From Cladophialophora immunda (taxonomy: Eukaryota; Ascomycota; Eurotiomycetes; Chaetothyriales; Herpotrichiellaceae), in assembly GCF_000835495.1 (NCBI RefSeq), contig NW_015622542.1, positions 1,200,485 through 1,264,484 of the forward strand: a stretch of DNA of 64,000 bases, given 5' to 3'. The first letter of the stretch is position 1; every line of letters begins with the position of its first letter. The notes beneath the pieces are model-generated. The model was not told where the DNA came from. It searched no databases and worked only from the letters and a program-made list of their open reading frames with translations. Of this stretch, positions 55,088-64,000 are shown piece after piece. The position numbers and the translations under genes were made by a program.

Positions 55088-56830
55088 TTACCGACGCCGT
55101 CGCCGTTTTAGTTCAAAATCATTCTCGTCAAAGTCGTCATCCTCTTCCTCGTGTGCGACTGCCATTTCATGGTCGTCCAAGATATCTGCATTCTGATCAT
55201 CGGTCAAATCTTCACTCCCCCAAACCGAATGCAAATCCTGATTTCGCTCAATGCCGTGATTGCCCAACATCCATCGTCCCAGACCAACCACGCCCTCATA
55301 AGCCTCTTGGCCCGTGGGAAGAATGTGTGACCTCGGCAGCAGGAACCCATATGTTCCAGTATCTCTCAGCTTGATTTGAAATGCGAGTTTCACGTCCAGA
55401 TCATGGTAGAAGAAATCCAAGGCCGACCCACCTTGTGGCTCAATCTGAACTCGGGGTGTTCTCTCTCGATCCTGGAAGACCATGCTACCTTGACAGGCGC
55501 TTTCCACTCCATAGAAATGCCCGCTGGTCAACCGGAATGACTTCGCAATCCCAAGAGCAACCTCTTCCAGGTCTTCCAGATTTGGTGGTTCTGTGTCGCA
55601 AGTGTAGCTGTACGGGTAGAGCACTTGCTGAGAGTAGGAGTGGAAGTCTAGATATGACACAAAGGTGACGTTATTGTTTGCTGTCAAGTTTCGAGCCCAG
55701 TCTGTCAACGTTTGAGCTTCGACTGCAGCCAATGGTCCCGGGCCGGCATAATCGTCGCTGCAAGCGTTGTCCGTATTACCATAACCATCCCATCCGAATC
55801 GAAAGGCACGGTCGAGGTCGATACCAGGGCAGAACGGGATAGATGTCGCTTGTCGATTCTTGCGCCACAGTCTGTCGGACGTCCAGGTATAGTCGTATCC
55901 ATCAGGGTTCAGCACGGGGACGAAGACCAAGTCGAAGTGATTGAGGATCTTGGTGACCTCGGGAAACTGAATATGCCCATATCGTGTGACGAGACTGTAG
56001 GCGATATAGGCCACTGTCGAGACAGAAATCCATTCGCGAGCATGGCTTCCGCCCACTATCAGCAGTGTATGCTTGGAGTCATGCGAGTCGGTCGAGGTAC
56101 TCTCCACCTGCGCACCAATGCGCAACGCCGGGATGTCGCGACCCTCAGCTGATTTGCCGATACTCATGAGCGAAGCGTGCGTGGGGAAGAGTGAGGCAAG
56201 AAGCCTAAGCCAGGGATACAGGACCGACAGCGGCTGATAGTCCTGGAAAAACAGATCATGCGGCGTGTTGCCCTTCACCCTCCAGTCATGTGGGGTTGTG
56301 AGGCTCGAGATCTTCTCGTTGGCGAGAGGAGAGGCAGGGTATGTATCGTAGACGGCACGGGCAAGATCGTGCATCAACGGAACGTAGGAATCGTGCAAGG
56401 ACGGCGGTAGAAGCCCAACAAAGGAGGGAACCACTTCCTTTGCTATACGTATATCCACCCATTCGTTAGTTGATTCCCATATGTCCAAGTACAAGATATC
56501 CGCCGCTTCTGAAATGGCCCTTGCCTCATCTTCGCTCTTGATTTGGAAGCGGAGGACGACGTCACCGCCGTAGCGAGCACGAAAGTTTTCGGGGGCCCTT
56601 GCTGCCTTGGATGTGGACGAGGATTTGGAGGAATATCTGCTCGGAACAGACCATATTCGTTCGATGATAGCGTCTCGAAGCCTGCGAAATGACCCTGTCG
56701 GCCTTTCCCGGGGGGCAAAAGCGCCTTTGTTTTGGAGGGAGGTATGAGGGTAGGACTCGCTGGTAGGAACGGAGATGGTTGCAGTGATAAGAGCTGAAAA
56801 TATCAATATGCAGCGAAGAACAGGAGCCAT
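55088..56830 (-). CDS. ECM14: Inactive metallocarboxypeptidase Ecm14
   Basis: Intronless 580-residue M14A-family protein. Residues 1-20 are a cleavable signal peptide (hydrophobic CILIFSALITATIS); a propeptide follows, and the carboxypeptidase domain starts near 195. Zinc ligands are present: His263 and Glu266 (GSHAREW) and His397 (DFHSYSQ). The general-base glutamate expected in the FELRDTG motif is replaced by Lys487 (FQIKLRDTG), the hallmark of Ecm14 pseudoenzymes. The substrate-binding NR pair has become DR (DLDRAF). Ecm14 is secreted or vacuolar and affects cell-wall composition in yeast; its mechanism is not enzymatic. The C-terminus is highly acidic (DHEMAVAHEEEDDDFDEND) and ends in five or more arginines. 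The start is the only ATG placed before the signal peptide. Confidence 0.95.
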   Translation of the reverse strand: MAPVLRCILIFSALITATISVPTSESYPHTSLQNKGAFAPRERPTGSFRRLRDAIIERIWSVPSRYSSKSSSTSKAARAPENFRARYGGDVVLRFQIKSEDEARAISEAADILYLDIWESTNEWVDIRIAKEVVPSFVGLLPPSLHDSYVPLMHDLARAVYDTYPASPLANEKISSLTTPHDWRVKGNTPHDLFFQDYQPLSVLYPWLRLLASLFPTHASLMSIGKSAEGRDIPALRIGAQVESTSTDSHDSKHTLLIVGGSHAREWISVSTVAYIAYSLVTRYGHIQFPEVTKILNHFDLVFVPVLNPDGYDYTWTSDRLWRKNRQATSIPFCPGIDLDRAFRFGWDGYGNTDNACSDDYAGPGPLAAVEAQTLTDWARNLTANNNVTFVSYLDFHSYSQQVLYPYSYTCDTEPPNLEDLEEVALGIAKSFRLTSGHFYGVESACQGSMVFQDRERTPRVQIEPQGGSALDFFYHDLDVKLAFQIKLRDTGTYGFLLPRSHILPTGQEAYEGVVGLGRWMLGNHGIERNQDLHSVWGSEDLTDDQNADILDDHEMAVAHEEEDDDFDENDFELKRRRRR

Positions 56831-57760
56831 GCCGGGCTAGTGACAATGTTGTTATTGTGACATGTGAGCCGAATGCTGGGACCTAGAAGATCGAAGGAGA
56901 CTCCGAAGGTAGATTTTCTGATGTGGAAATTGAGCACGAGGGCAGTTTTGAAGCTGTGGCGATAGCAGGTGGCTCGGTGCGTTGGAAAGGAGTGGATGTC
57001 TAGAGGCGCCTAGGTGCTTATCAGATAGAAATGCTTCTCTCTGGATAGAAGACCACTAGATGGCAAACAAGGATAACTAGTCATACGATGATTCTGCAGA
57101 GCATTGGTAGGCTCGGAGGTAGGACAACAAGGAAGTTTTTGGGATGGGTTCGGCGCAAGTGTTAACGTGTAGGGGAAAGAGCGCTGCCTGCACGCTCCGC
57201 CCCTCCCTTCCCTCCGGCGACATCCAATAAATGCCGTCCTTCAGCACCAGGCTCTGCTCCAGTCCCTCTAAAATGCCCGCCTAATCGAAGGAGGCCGAGT
57301 TGCAACTTTTGGCTGCGGGGGAGTCTCCCTCTCTTTCCACATGCCGCCGCCAATAATCGCTTGGAGATAGGCATACTCGCAATGTTCTTGACAGCCTGGC
57401 CGCTTTCTAGCGCTGTTCCGGATCATCGAGAGAGGAGAGCACATGTCTGCTCGGAAGCTTTTACAGACGCACTTGCACCGGGCCATTCTTTGCCTGTGGC
57501 GTGAGCGTGTCCGTAACAAGCCTTGGGAGGACTGCAAGGCACAGTTACGCCAGCCCATTTGCCAATACTCCTCATGGCCCAGTTTGGGAGGCAGGGACAA
57601 CAAGAACTGAGCCAGCGAGCAAATTGCGGGTTCTATTCTTCGTGGCATGCTTGGACGATAATGAGCTATTGCAGGCCATTCCCCGCGTTCCACATCTCAG
57701 GCCGTCATCATTTTGTATTGTATGCATCCCCATCTGCACCAATCCACATGGCCGTCTCGC
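56831..57760. other. Gap upstream of ECM14
   Basis: About 930 bases. Contains the ECM14 promoter, a GCGCCTAGGTGCTTATC element near 57006-57022, and the TCTP 3' flank. No gene is supported. Confidence 0.4.
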
Positions 57761-58480
57761 CTACACCTTGTATTCCTCCAGACCCCATTTCCAGACGGTT
57801 GCATAAGGCGTCATGCCGTCCTCACGGAAGTCAACAAGGACGTACATTCCGTTCTCGTCCATGGATTCGCCCTGATAGATGTCGTAGTTGTCCCAGTTGC
57901 CCAGAATCTTTTTGGCAGCAGCAGGTGCTTCGGACTGGAATTTCTTGATTTCTTCCTCGCTCTTGCCCTTCTCCTTCAATTTCTCGGTCAAAGCCTTCAT
58001 GTATTCTGCGCCAAGGTCAACTTTGTATCCTCGATAATTCCCAGCCCAGCACATGTGACGTACTCTTGAGTTCGGACTGATATGCTTTCTTGCTCATTCC
58101 ACCCTCCAACTTTTGCAGACGAAACTGGTCGGCAAGATCAAGGACCGTGACCTTGGTGTCATCCGTCCCGTCCTCGGCGTCTTCACCCTCAGCGGACGGG
58201 TTGGCGCCCTCAAGGACTGATTTCCAAGGGGTTAGTGTGGGCTTGCAGAAGGGCGGAAGCATGAGGATGTGACAAACCAAAGTTCTCCGAGCCCTTTGTG
58301 ATCATCTTGCCGTCAATTTCCCACAAACCGTTCCCGACATCGACGATTTTGGAGGTGTCAGACGCGAGCTCATCGCCGCTGATGAGGTCCTGATATAAAA
58401 TTTGTTAGTTGATTCAGGCGGGGCAGTTTCAGAGACCCGAGGGTTGCGGATGCGATGGTTTATACCTTGTAAATGATCAT
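57761..58480 (-). CDS. TMA19: Translationally controlled tumour protein homologue (TCTP)
   Basis: Four exons: 58480-58466, 58389-58278, 58216-58064 and 58005-57761 (introns 76, 61 and 58 nt), 174 residues. Exon 1 encodes MIIYK only. The spliced protein has DLISGDELASD, the TCTP1 signature-like EGANPSAEGED, the basic helix pair ELKKYMKALTEKLKEKGKSEEEIKKF and the end FREDGMTPYATVWKWGLEEYKV, as in TCTP (Mss4-like fold). TCTP is an abundant cytosolic protein associated with ribosomes, growth and stress. Intron 2 begins with the uncommon donor GTTTGT. The gene is divergent from SUR2 with 654 bases between start codons. The identification is firm. Confidence 0.96.
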
Positions 58481-59134
58481 CTTGAATCAAGCGCTACAGC
58501 GAATGCAGAGGAAAAAGGACAGTGGAGAGAAGCTGCGCTTGAAGTCGAAAAGGCCAGGCGAAGAAAAAAAAATGAGTGAGCGCAAGCCTGGCTGGGTTGA
58601 TGAGGGGTTCGAGATCGAAAGGGCATCTGGCTTGTGAATGCCCATCCGCCTAATAACCTGCGGTGTGGGGTCCTGCTGCCACCAAAAATTTTGTTACGCT
58701 TTAGCGATCGGGCTCCTTGGCGCACGTGATGTTAGGCGCTCATCCTGCCACGTGACTGCGCTCCCAGGAGAGAGGCAAATTTCGCTCGTCACCAAAATAA
58801 TTCTCCGGAAACTCCTGATCCTGATCACCTCTCCAGTGCGTTCATCTCAAGTCTCTCCACCTCTCTTCTGACATTCTCATCTTGTCTTAATTCACTCCTT
58901 CACTTCCTTCACTTCCGGTACTCTTCTCTTGCTTCAATTTCTACTGGTCTTTGTCTCTGCTTTTGTCGGCCCCTTCACCGGGCTGAGATTCTCTCCCAAC
59001 GCGCCCCTTTCCTCCCACCCCCGGGCGAACCCTTGCATATTCATCCGAGCCTCCCGCGCCGTTAATATATCTGCCTTTAGAAACTCTACATCGAACATCG
59101 CCCTCGTTTCTATTGCCATTCCATATCCGACAAC
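58481..59134. promoter_or_regulatory. Divergent TCTP/SUR2 promoter with two CACGTG boxes
   Basis: 654 bases between start codons. Two CACGTG palindromes lie at 58723-58728 and 58749-58754, 26 bases apart; the second reads GCCACGTGAC. Long CT-rich stretches (CTTCACTTCCTTCACTTCC and similar) at 58850-58935 precede SUR2, typical of strongly expressed fungal promoters. Confidence 0.65.
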
Positions 59135-60457
59135 ATGGCGAGCGCAACGTTCCCTGACCTCCCTGCTCTCCCTTCCTATACTCTGAAGCCCCGCCCGTCT
59201 ATGATTCCAGGAGTATCAGATCCCCTCCTCCAGCTCCTCGCTCCTGTCGTTGCCTATTGGGTCGTCTCGGTGTTCTTCCATATTTTGGATACCTATGACC
59301 TGTGTTCGCAGTACAGACTGCATACTCCAGCAGAAGTCCTCAAACGCAATCACGTCACCAGATTCGAAGTCCTCAGGGATGTTATTATACAACAAATAGT
59401 CCAGACGGCGTTTGGACTGATTATCGCTTCCTTCGACCCTGTGGAGACAATTGGTAAAGAGGATTACGATATCGCCGTCTGGGCCCAGCGTCTGCGCCTT
59501 ACTGAAAGATACATCCCAACATTGCTCGGTTTCATTGGCTTGGATGCTGTATCTCTAGGTCGAAAACTACAACACACCCATCCTCAACTCGCAGGCGCTT
59601 TGACCGGAGGCATTTATTCGACCCCGTCCTTTGCGTCGTGGGAAATGACAGTGGCGAAGTCGATCTATTGGATCGGCATTCCTTTGATCCAATTTATCGT
59701 CGCTACCCTCATAGTAGACACCTGGCAATATTTCCTGCATCGGGCTATGCACATGAACAAATTTCTTTACACCACCTTTCATTCTCGGCACCATCGGCTG
59801 TATGTTCCATATGCGTATGGAGCCCTCTACAATCATCCGTTGGAAGGCTTCATGCTTGACACGCTTGGAACGGGAGTGGCCTATTTGACAACTGGAATGA
59901 CCATCCGACAAGGCATGTGGTTTTTCACCATTTCCTCAATCAAGACGGTCGATGATCATTGTGGATATGCTTTTCCATGGGATCCACTGCAGCACATTAC
60001 CTCGAATAATGCGGCTTATCACGACGTGCACCACCAAAGCTGGGGCATCAAGACCAACTTTTCGCAACCCTTCTTTACGTTCTGGGACCGCATTCTTGAC
60101 ACTGCTTGGACTGGTGGAGATGTGTCATCCCGCTACCAACGCGATAGGATTGCCGCCCAAAAGAAGGTGGATGCCGATGCCGTCGCATCCCGTACTTCAG
60201 TTGTCAATTCACCGCATATTGATATGGACCATGCAGAGTACCAAGCTCGCTCGAGTCAGAGGCAGGTCCGTGACGACAAAGAGAATGGTGGGCCTCGAGT
60301 GCTCGAGGAGGAAGCAAAGGAAGAGCAAGAAGTCAAGCAAGCCCTGCGGCGCAGCAACAGACGCAAAAGTGGCTTCGATGCCAAATCAATATCGGACCGC
60401 GTCGCAGGAATCCATAGCAGGAGTCCGGCAATCCTCCATGCAGACGGGATGCATTGA
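59135..60457 (+). CDS. SUR2: Sphinganine C4-hydroxylase (Sur2)
   Basis: Intronless 440-residue membrane protein of the fatty-acid hydroxylase superfamily. It hydroxylates C4 of dihydrosphingosine or dihydroceramide to make phytosphingosine in the ER. Seen: hydrophobic segments near 30-50, 85-100 and 170-200; histidine boxes HRAMH (202-206), HSRHH (216-220), and HDVHH (296-300), with DDHCGY (273-278) between them, which together bind the di-iron centre. The C-terminal 100 residues are polar, charged and longer than in yeast Sur2 (349 residues), including RRSNRRKSG. ATG at 59135 follows a long pyrimidine-rich leader. The identification is firm. Confidence 0.95.
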   Translation: MASATFPDLPALPSYTLKPRPSMIPGVSDPLLQLLAPVVAYWVVSVFFHILDTYDLCSQYRLHTPAEVLKRNHVTRFEVLRDVIIQQIVQTAFGLIIASFDPVETIGKEDYDIAVWAQRLRLTERYIPTLLGFIGLDAVSLGRKLQHTHPQLAGALTGGIYSTPSFASWEMTVAKSIYWIGIPLIQFIVATLIVDTWQYFLHRAMHMNKFLYTTFHSRHHRLYVPYAYGALYNHPLEGFMLDTLGTGVAYLTTGMTIRQGMWFFTISSIKTVDDHCGYAFPWDPLQHITSNNAAYHDVHHQSWGIKTNFSQPFFTFWDRILDTAWTGGDVSSRYQRDRIAAQKKVDADAVASRTSVVNSPHIDMDHAEYQARSSQRQVRDDKENGGPRVLEEEAKEEQEVKQALRRSNRRKSGFDAKSISDRVAGIHSRSPAILHADGMH

Positions 60458-61165
60458 ACAGCTGTGTATAAAATATTTATCGTTACGAACCAGATCTTTC
60501 ATGGTACATGTTCAACACTGTTTCTAGTGGGTACAGGGCAAGGATCAAGAATGTGCTCAAAGATGATGGGGTTTGGTGGAAGGGCTTATGTGCCTTCACT
60601 ATGTTTCTTGCAAATCACGGTAATGTGTACAAAATATGGGCTGGCGCCCAAGGCCAAGGGGCGCTGAGTTTGCATATCCGAATAAACCACAAGGAATAAT
60701 CATCTCCTCACTTCATTTCGATTCTCACTCCTGATTCTCTGCAACCCAAAGGGCTGTCAGCTCCGGACAGGCAGTTATCGTCAATGCTCCGTCTGGACAA
60801 AGGAAAGTCATTTCCACATCCGCTCTCAACATTGAAATTTCTTTGATGGAAGACAATGCCTTTGGTTCTCCTTGGTGCAACACATTTTCTTTGGTCCATT
60901 ATTCGTGGAAAGGCCATATGAAAATGCAATTCCCACCACGTCCATGCATGCTCGCCCCAAATTTTCTCATCGCACAAACCCTTCACAGCTCATCAAAGCA
61001 TTTCTTGACAGCGAGCCCTCGAATTTTGCTCCAGGCTCCTTTTGTTGAAATTTGCCTCTGCGGAAGGAGCTTGTTCTTTGCAACAACAAAGCTCAAGCGA
61101 CTAGCACGACCAAAGTAAGAGAATCCTCTGGACATTTACTCGCAAGAAGAAGAAAAACTGACAAG
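60458..61165. other. Gap between SUR2 and the last gene
   Basis: About 710 bases with SUR2 3' flank and the promoter of the RS-repeat gene. No gene is supported. Confidence 0.4.
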
Positions 61166-63415
61166 ATGTATATCGAAGAGATCCCGCCTGGATCCATCCC
61201 GACGTTGGCGAAACTCCTCCAGTTTCGACCCAATGAAGCCCTAGAAACCGTGTCATCGCGAATCGCCAAGGGGGTGAAGGTGTTGCCTTCCTTTCTCCGG
61301 CCGAGCCGTCTGGAGAAGATCCTCTTACCCCCTCGCGGCCATCTCTGCCAGCTACATAAAGCCCTACACTACGACGCCGTAGACGTCGTGCTACGCCATG
61401 TCCAGCACGAAGTGGGGATTCGTCTCAACAAGCTCATTTCGCAGTGCGACATGCTCTCCCCGGAGCAGTACGTGCGGGTGATGAGACTTCGGGCCCTGCA
61501 CGCCTTGTGGCTCACACCCGAGGACTACGAAAAGACATTCTTGACTTCAAGCCAGGGTTCGAAGTGGGTTTACCAAAGCGACCGGTGCAGCGCCTGCATC
61601 TTGTCCCGTATCACGCGCGACCTGGAGATTCTCCTGGACCTCAGGTGGGCGATCCGGTCAAGGGCGACGCACAATTTCATCGCGACGCACGGAATTCCCA
61701 TACTCCAGCCTTGGGTGCAGGTGTGGATTGCCGCGCTGGCGCGGTGCGTCGAAAGGGCGACCAGTCAGGAGATTGATCTGGACACGGTCATGCTCCAGAA
61801 CGAGGAACAAGCGGTGGCGTTGAAGAAGACAAGAGCTCACATTGAAGCCGTCCGGAAGGAGAAATACAAGTACATGAAGGTGAGCAGAACCAAAAGCGGG
61901 AGGACACGAGCCAGGCGCGCCGACAGTTGTCGTCTCGTTCCTAATCCTCCGGCGCCTCCTGGGCACGAGGCTGCAGAGACTGTCACCACCCAAGACAGCC
62001 GCGGCACTCAAGCCGGAGAAGACCTGCCAAGAGACCTGGACGAAGCCGACCTTGAGGACATGGACGCGTATGAGGCTTTGACCAGCACGACATATCTTCC
62101 AAGTCTGCCACATCCTCACGTTAAATATCCCTTCGAATCGGCTATCAGCTCCGTTTCCGGTGATCCTTCCACGAAAGGTCAAAGCCCATACGGACACTCT
62201 TCCCTGGGCACTGAACGGGCATCAATCTATAGCGTCCTCGAAGACCCGCAAACTGCCGCATCTCTGGAGCTGAGAGACCCTACAGACCAGGACGAACAGT
62301 ATGAATACGTACCTCCAAGGTCACAGTGGAAGGCCCCACAACAAGAGCGACCAACGCGACCATCAACACTGCACTCTCGTCCACCAGGCGGCCGGCAACA
62401 TGATGAAACGGTCTCTGTCATGTCCGCCAGCGACAGGGTCGAGAGACCATGCGTCTCGTCGAGAGATTCTTGGGAAACGGAGCTTCTGAGGGCGTCGAGT
62501 TCGAGCATATACTCTACCGCAACGGCGGCGTCAAACCCGCAGAAGCGTCACGCCTCTCGAAGCAGACCGCGACTGACCAGGGTTGACGAGAACGAGGACG
62601 AGCACTGCGGGAACGGAATACACTCTGCATCCCGAGTCCGTGCCCCGTCATCCACGGGACATCGACGCGATGCGGCAGAGACGTACACCGACCTCCTCGC
62701 CTCATCTCCATTCGCAACAACCACATCCGAAACACCATTCAGACCACAACATGTACCGCGACCTGGGCCAGGAAGATGCACGCCCCCGGCGTCTGCGTCG
62801 GAACTATTCCTCCGTCTGTACGATGAAGTCAGCCGGCACGCAGCAGGGCCAGGCGCAACGACACCTTCACCTGAACTGCCTTCCGGGCCTGCCCTGCGAC
62901 GGGCACCGTTGACGCCTCCAAGGCGTCCGGCGTCGTCGACGGAAGACTTCCTCAATCTATACGACGAGGTGGTCGGCGCGTACTCGCGGGACAGAACCCC
63001 AGGCTCGTCGTCTTCGCCAGAGACACACCGTAGCGTGTCCACGTCGACGTCGACGTCGACGTTGGTCTCGGCCACCACGAGGAAGAGGTTGACCCCTGAA
63101 CGGCTCTCTGTCCGGGCGAGCACGAATGAACGACCGAACGACCGCAGAAAGTCCGAGACCCATGCCCTCCACTGCGAGGTGCACGTGCGTGAGGGAGCAG
63201 GGTCGGGGAGCTCGGCCAGTCAGAGCAGGAGCAGGAGTAGGAGCAGGAGCAGGAGTAGGAGCAGAAGCAGACACCGCAGCCAGACCCACGGTCATGGCCA
63301 AAGCAAGACCCGCGGCTGCGATAGCAGGGATGACGTGCAGTCTACATGGAGCGGAGTGTACGAATCGGACATTGCGTCGAGAGATGACCTGGGCTGGTTT
63401 TACCACGGCAGGTAA
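61166..63415 (+). CDS. Uncharacterised protein with helical N-terminus and RS-repeat tail
   Basis: Intronless, 749 residues from the first ATG at 61166 (the open frame extends upstream without an ATG). The first 250 residues are ordered and helical, with SRIAKGVKVLPSFLRPSRL, a Cys-containing segment (SDRCSACILSRITRD) and PWVQVWIAALARCVERA; then a coiled, basic region (AHIEAVRKEKYKYMK). Residues 260-749 are disordered and Ser/Thr/Pro/Arg-rich, with two copies of a short motif (LFLRLYDEVSRHA and FLNLYDEVVGAYS), a TSTSTST run, and a tail of Arg-Ser repeats near residues 684-702. I do not recognise the family. RS repeats are typical of proteins in nuclear speckles and substrates of SR or LAMMER kinases, but that is only suggestive here. 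Confidence 0.8.
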   Translation: MYIEEIPPGSIPTLAKLLQFRPNEALETVSSRIAKGVKVLPSFLRPSRLEKILLPPRGHLCQLHKALHYDAVDVVLRHVQHEVGIRLNKLISQCDMLSPEQYVRVMRLRALHALWLTPEDYEKTFLTSSQGSKWVYQSDRCSACILSRITRDLEILLDLRWAIRSRATHNFIATHGIPILQPWVQVWIAALARCVERATSQEIDLDTVMLQNEEQAVALKKTRAHIEAVRKEKYKYMKVSRTKSGRTRARRADSCRLVPNPPAPPGHEAAETVTTQDSRGTQAGEDLPRDLDEADLEDMDAYEALTSTTYLPSLPHPHVKYPFESAISSVSGDPSTKGQSPYGHSSLGTERASIYSVLEDPQTAASLELRDPTDQDEQYEYVPPRSQWKAPQQERPTRPSTLHSRPPGGRQHDETVSVMSASDRVERPCVSSRDSWETELLRASSSSIYSTATAASNPQKRHASRSRPRLTRVDENEDEHCGNGIHSASRVRAPSSTGHRRDAAETYTDLLASSPFATTTSETPFRPQHVPRPGPGRCTPPASASELFLRLYDEVSRHAAGPGATTPSPELPSGPALRRAPLTPPRRPASSTEDFLNLYDEVVGAYSRDRTPGSSSSPETHRSVSTSTSTSTLVSATTRKRLTPERLSVRASTNERPNDRRKSETHALHCEVHVREGAGSGSSASQSRSRSRSRSRSRSRSRHRSQTHGHGQSKTRGCDSRDDVQSTWSGVYESDIASRDDLGWFYHGR
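63041..63062 (+). repeat. ACGTCG hexamer tandem repeat, coding Thr-Ser
   Basis: Three and a half copies of ACGTCG in frame, giving an alternating Thr-Ser run in the 749-residue protein. Confidence 0.85.
63225..63269 (+). repeat. AGGAGC/AGGAGT hexamer repeat coding RS dipeptides
   Basis: About seven hexamer units alternating AGGAGC and AGGAGT encode a run of Arg-Ser dipeptides near the C-terminus of the 749-residue protein. Confidence 0.9.
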
Positions 63416-64000
63416 TTGACTTTGCCAGCGAAGATGGGGACAATGAGCTCTCTTTGGCTTTTTGGATAAAAGGCGGGGAGGGGGGGGGAGCTGTAAAGCT
63501 ACAAAATGGAACAGTCTTTTTTCAGACTGTAAAATGGGTAGAGGTATTTGCGTCTAGGTACTTTCGGGGCAAAGAACATACACACCCTCCAACAAGACGA
63601 TACGTGTTTGAAACACCACCAAATGACGTCTAAGTTCTGGTCCTCGATATTGAGTCTCCAGAGAGTGTGTAGTTGAGCAGTTGTCATGTATACCAATGGA
63701 GATGGTATACGGTTTGGGAAAATCAAATGCACGCGGCGTGAATGAATGCTTGGAGACAATTGAACAAGAAGTTCGCTCAGTCAGTATTGTACAAGCTAGA
63801 GCTCTATCTAGGTATTTGGCTCCTTCATGCTTACAATACGCTGGCAGTGGTCGCACAAGAGCACTGAAAGAATTCAAGAGAATCCATTATCTTGAACACT
63901 GAGGTCAACCTCAAGGCGTAGATGCTGTTCGGAGCAACGCCAGCCCTCACACGATCGATAGCCCTCAACTTAGAGCCTATTCAATCCTGCGCTTCTTCAT
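63416..64000. other. Right-end stretch without a gene
   Basis: No supported gene. It contains a G-rich run at 63475-63490 and two CTAGGTA elements (63554-63560 and 63808-63814). Probably the 3' flank of the RS-repeat gene and spacer. Confidence 0.45.

Noticed and set aside
1..64000. Transposons, RIP-type AT-rich repeats, CRISPR arrays, phage genes, rRNA and tRNA genes
   Set aside because: No transposase or reverse-transcriptase motifs, AT-rich blocks, regular spaced repeats or tRNA B-box-like sequences were noticed. A tRNA scan and repeat search would be needed to be certain.
1..64000. A secondary-metabolite cluster around the Zn2Cys6 factor, GST and dehydrogenase
   Set aside because: No polyketide synthase, NRPS, terpene synthase or P450 is present, and the genes between them are housekeeping genes.

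Overview
The window is nuclear DNA of a filamentous ascomycete (Pezizomycotina). The evidence is gene density of about one per 3 kb, introns of mostly 47-76 nt with GTRAGT-type donors and CTAAC-like branch sites, long disordered Gln/Ser/Pro-rich proteins, a Zn2Cys6 regulator, and fungal markers such as SUR2 and ECM14. The assignment to Eurotiomycetes (perhaps Chaetothyriales) is a guess from general protein character. I see no transposon, CRISPR array, rRNA or obvious tRNA. Exon boundaries were deduced by reading the sequence and matching the spliced protein to family motifs; none was checked against RNA.

Left part (1-20 kb): splicing factor Prp18 (-), a small putative membrane protein (-), an unusual protein joining two cyclic-nucleotide-binding domains to an F-box and leucine-rich repeats (-), a Tim17/22/23-like membrane protein (-) divergent from a small conserved-looking protein (+), a 917-residue Q-rich coiled-coil protein (+), a Zn2Cys6 transcription factor whose zinc cluster is split by a 15-nt microexon (+), and a Ure2-like glutathione S-transferase (+).

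Middle (20-42 kb): a very GC-rich adenine deaminase gene (-), an LCAT-like lipase/acyltransferase (-), a Ser-rich disordered protein (+), a LAMMER kinase (-), then TAF4 (-) and the mRNA 3'-end nuclease Ysh1/CPSF73 (+) sharing one divergent promoter, followed by a second very GC-rich gene encoding a short-chain dehydrogenase (+).

Right part (42-64 kb): importin beta-1/Kap95 (-), anaphase-promoting complex subunit 4 (-), a protein with an N-terminal AMPK-type glycogen-binding-like domain (-), the carboxypeptidase pseudoenzyme Ecm14 (-), TCTP (-) divergent from the sphinganine C4-hydroxylase Sur2 (+) across a promoter with two CACGTG boxes, and a protein ending in RS dipeptide repeats (+).

This is mostly a housekeeping region, not a biosynthetic or defence cluster. 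Several genes touch mRNA biogenesis (TAF4, Prp18, Ysh1, LAMMER kinase, RS-repeat protein) or ubiquitin and the cell cycle (F-box protein, APC4), but nothing shows that they act as a unit. The points most worth a second look are the cyclic-nucleotide/F-box/LRR protein, the microexon in the zinc cluster, the recurrent minute 5' exons, the two GC3-extreme genes, shared CACGTG boxes in two bidirectional promoters, and a CTAGGTA-type short motif scattered through intergenic DNA.
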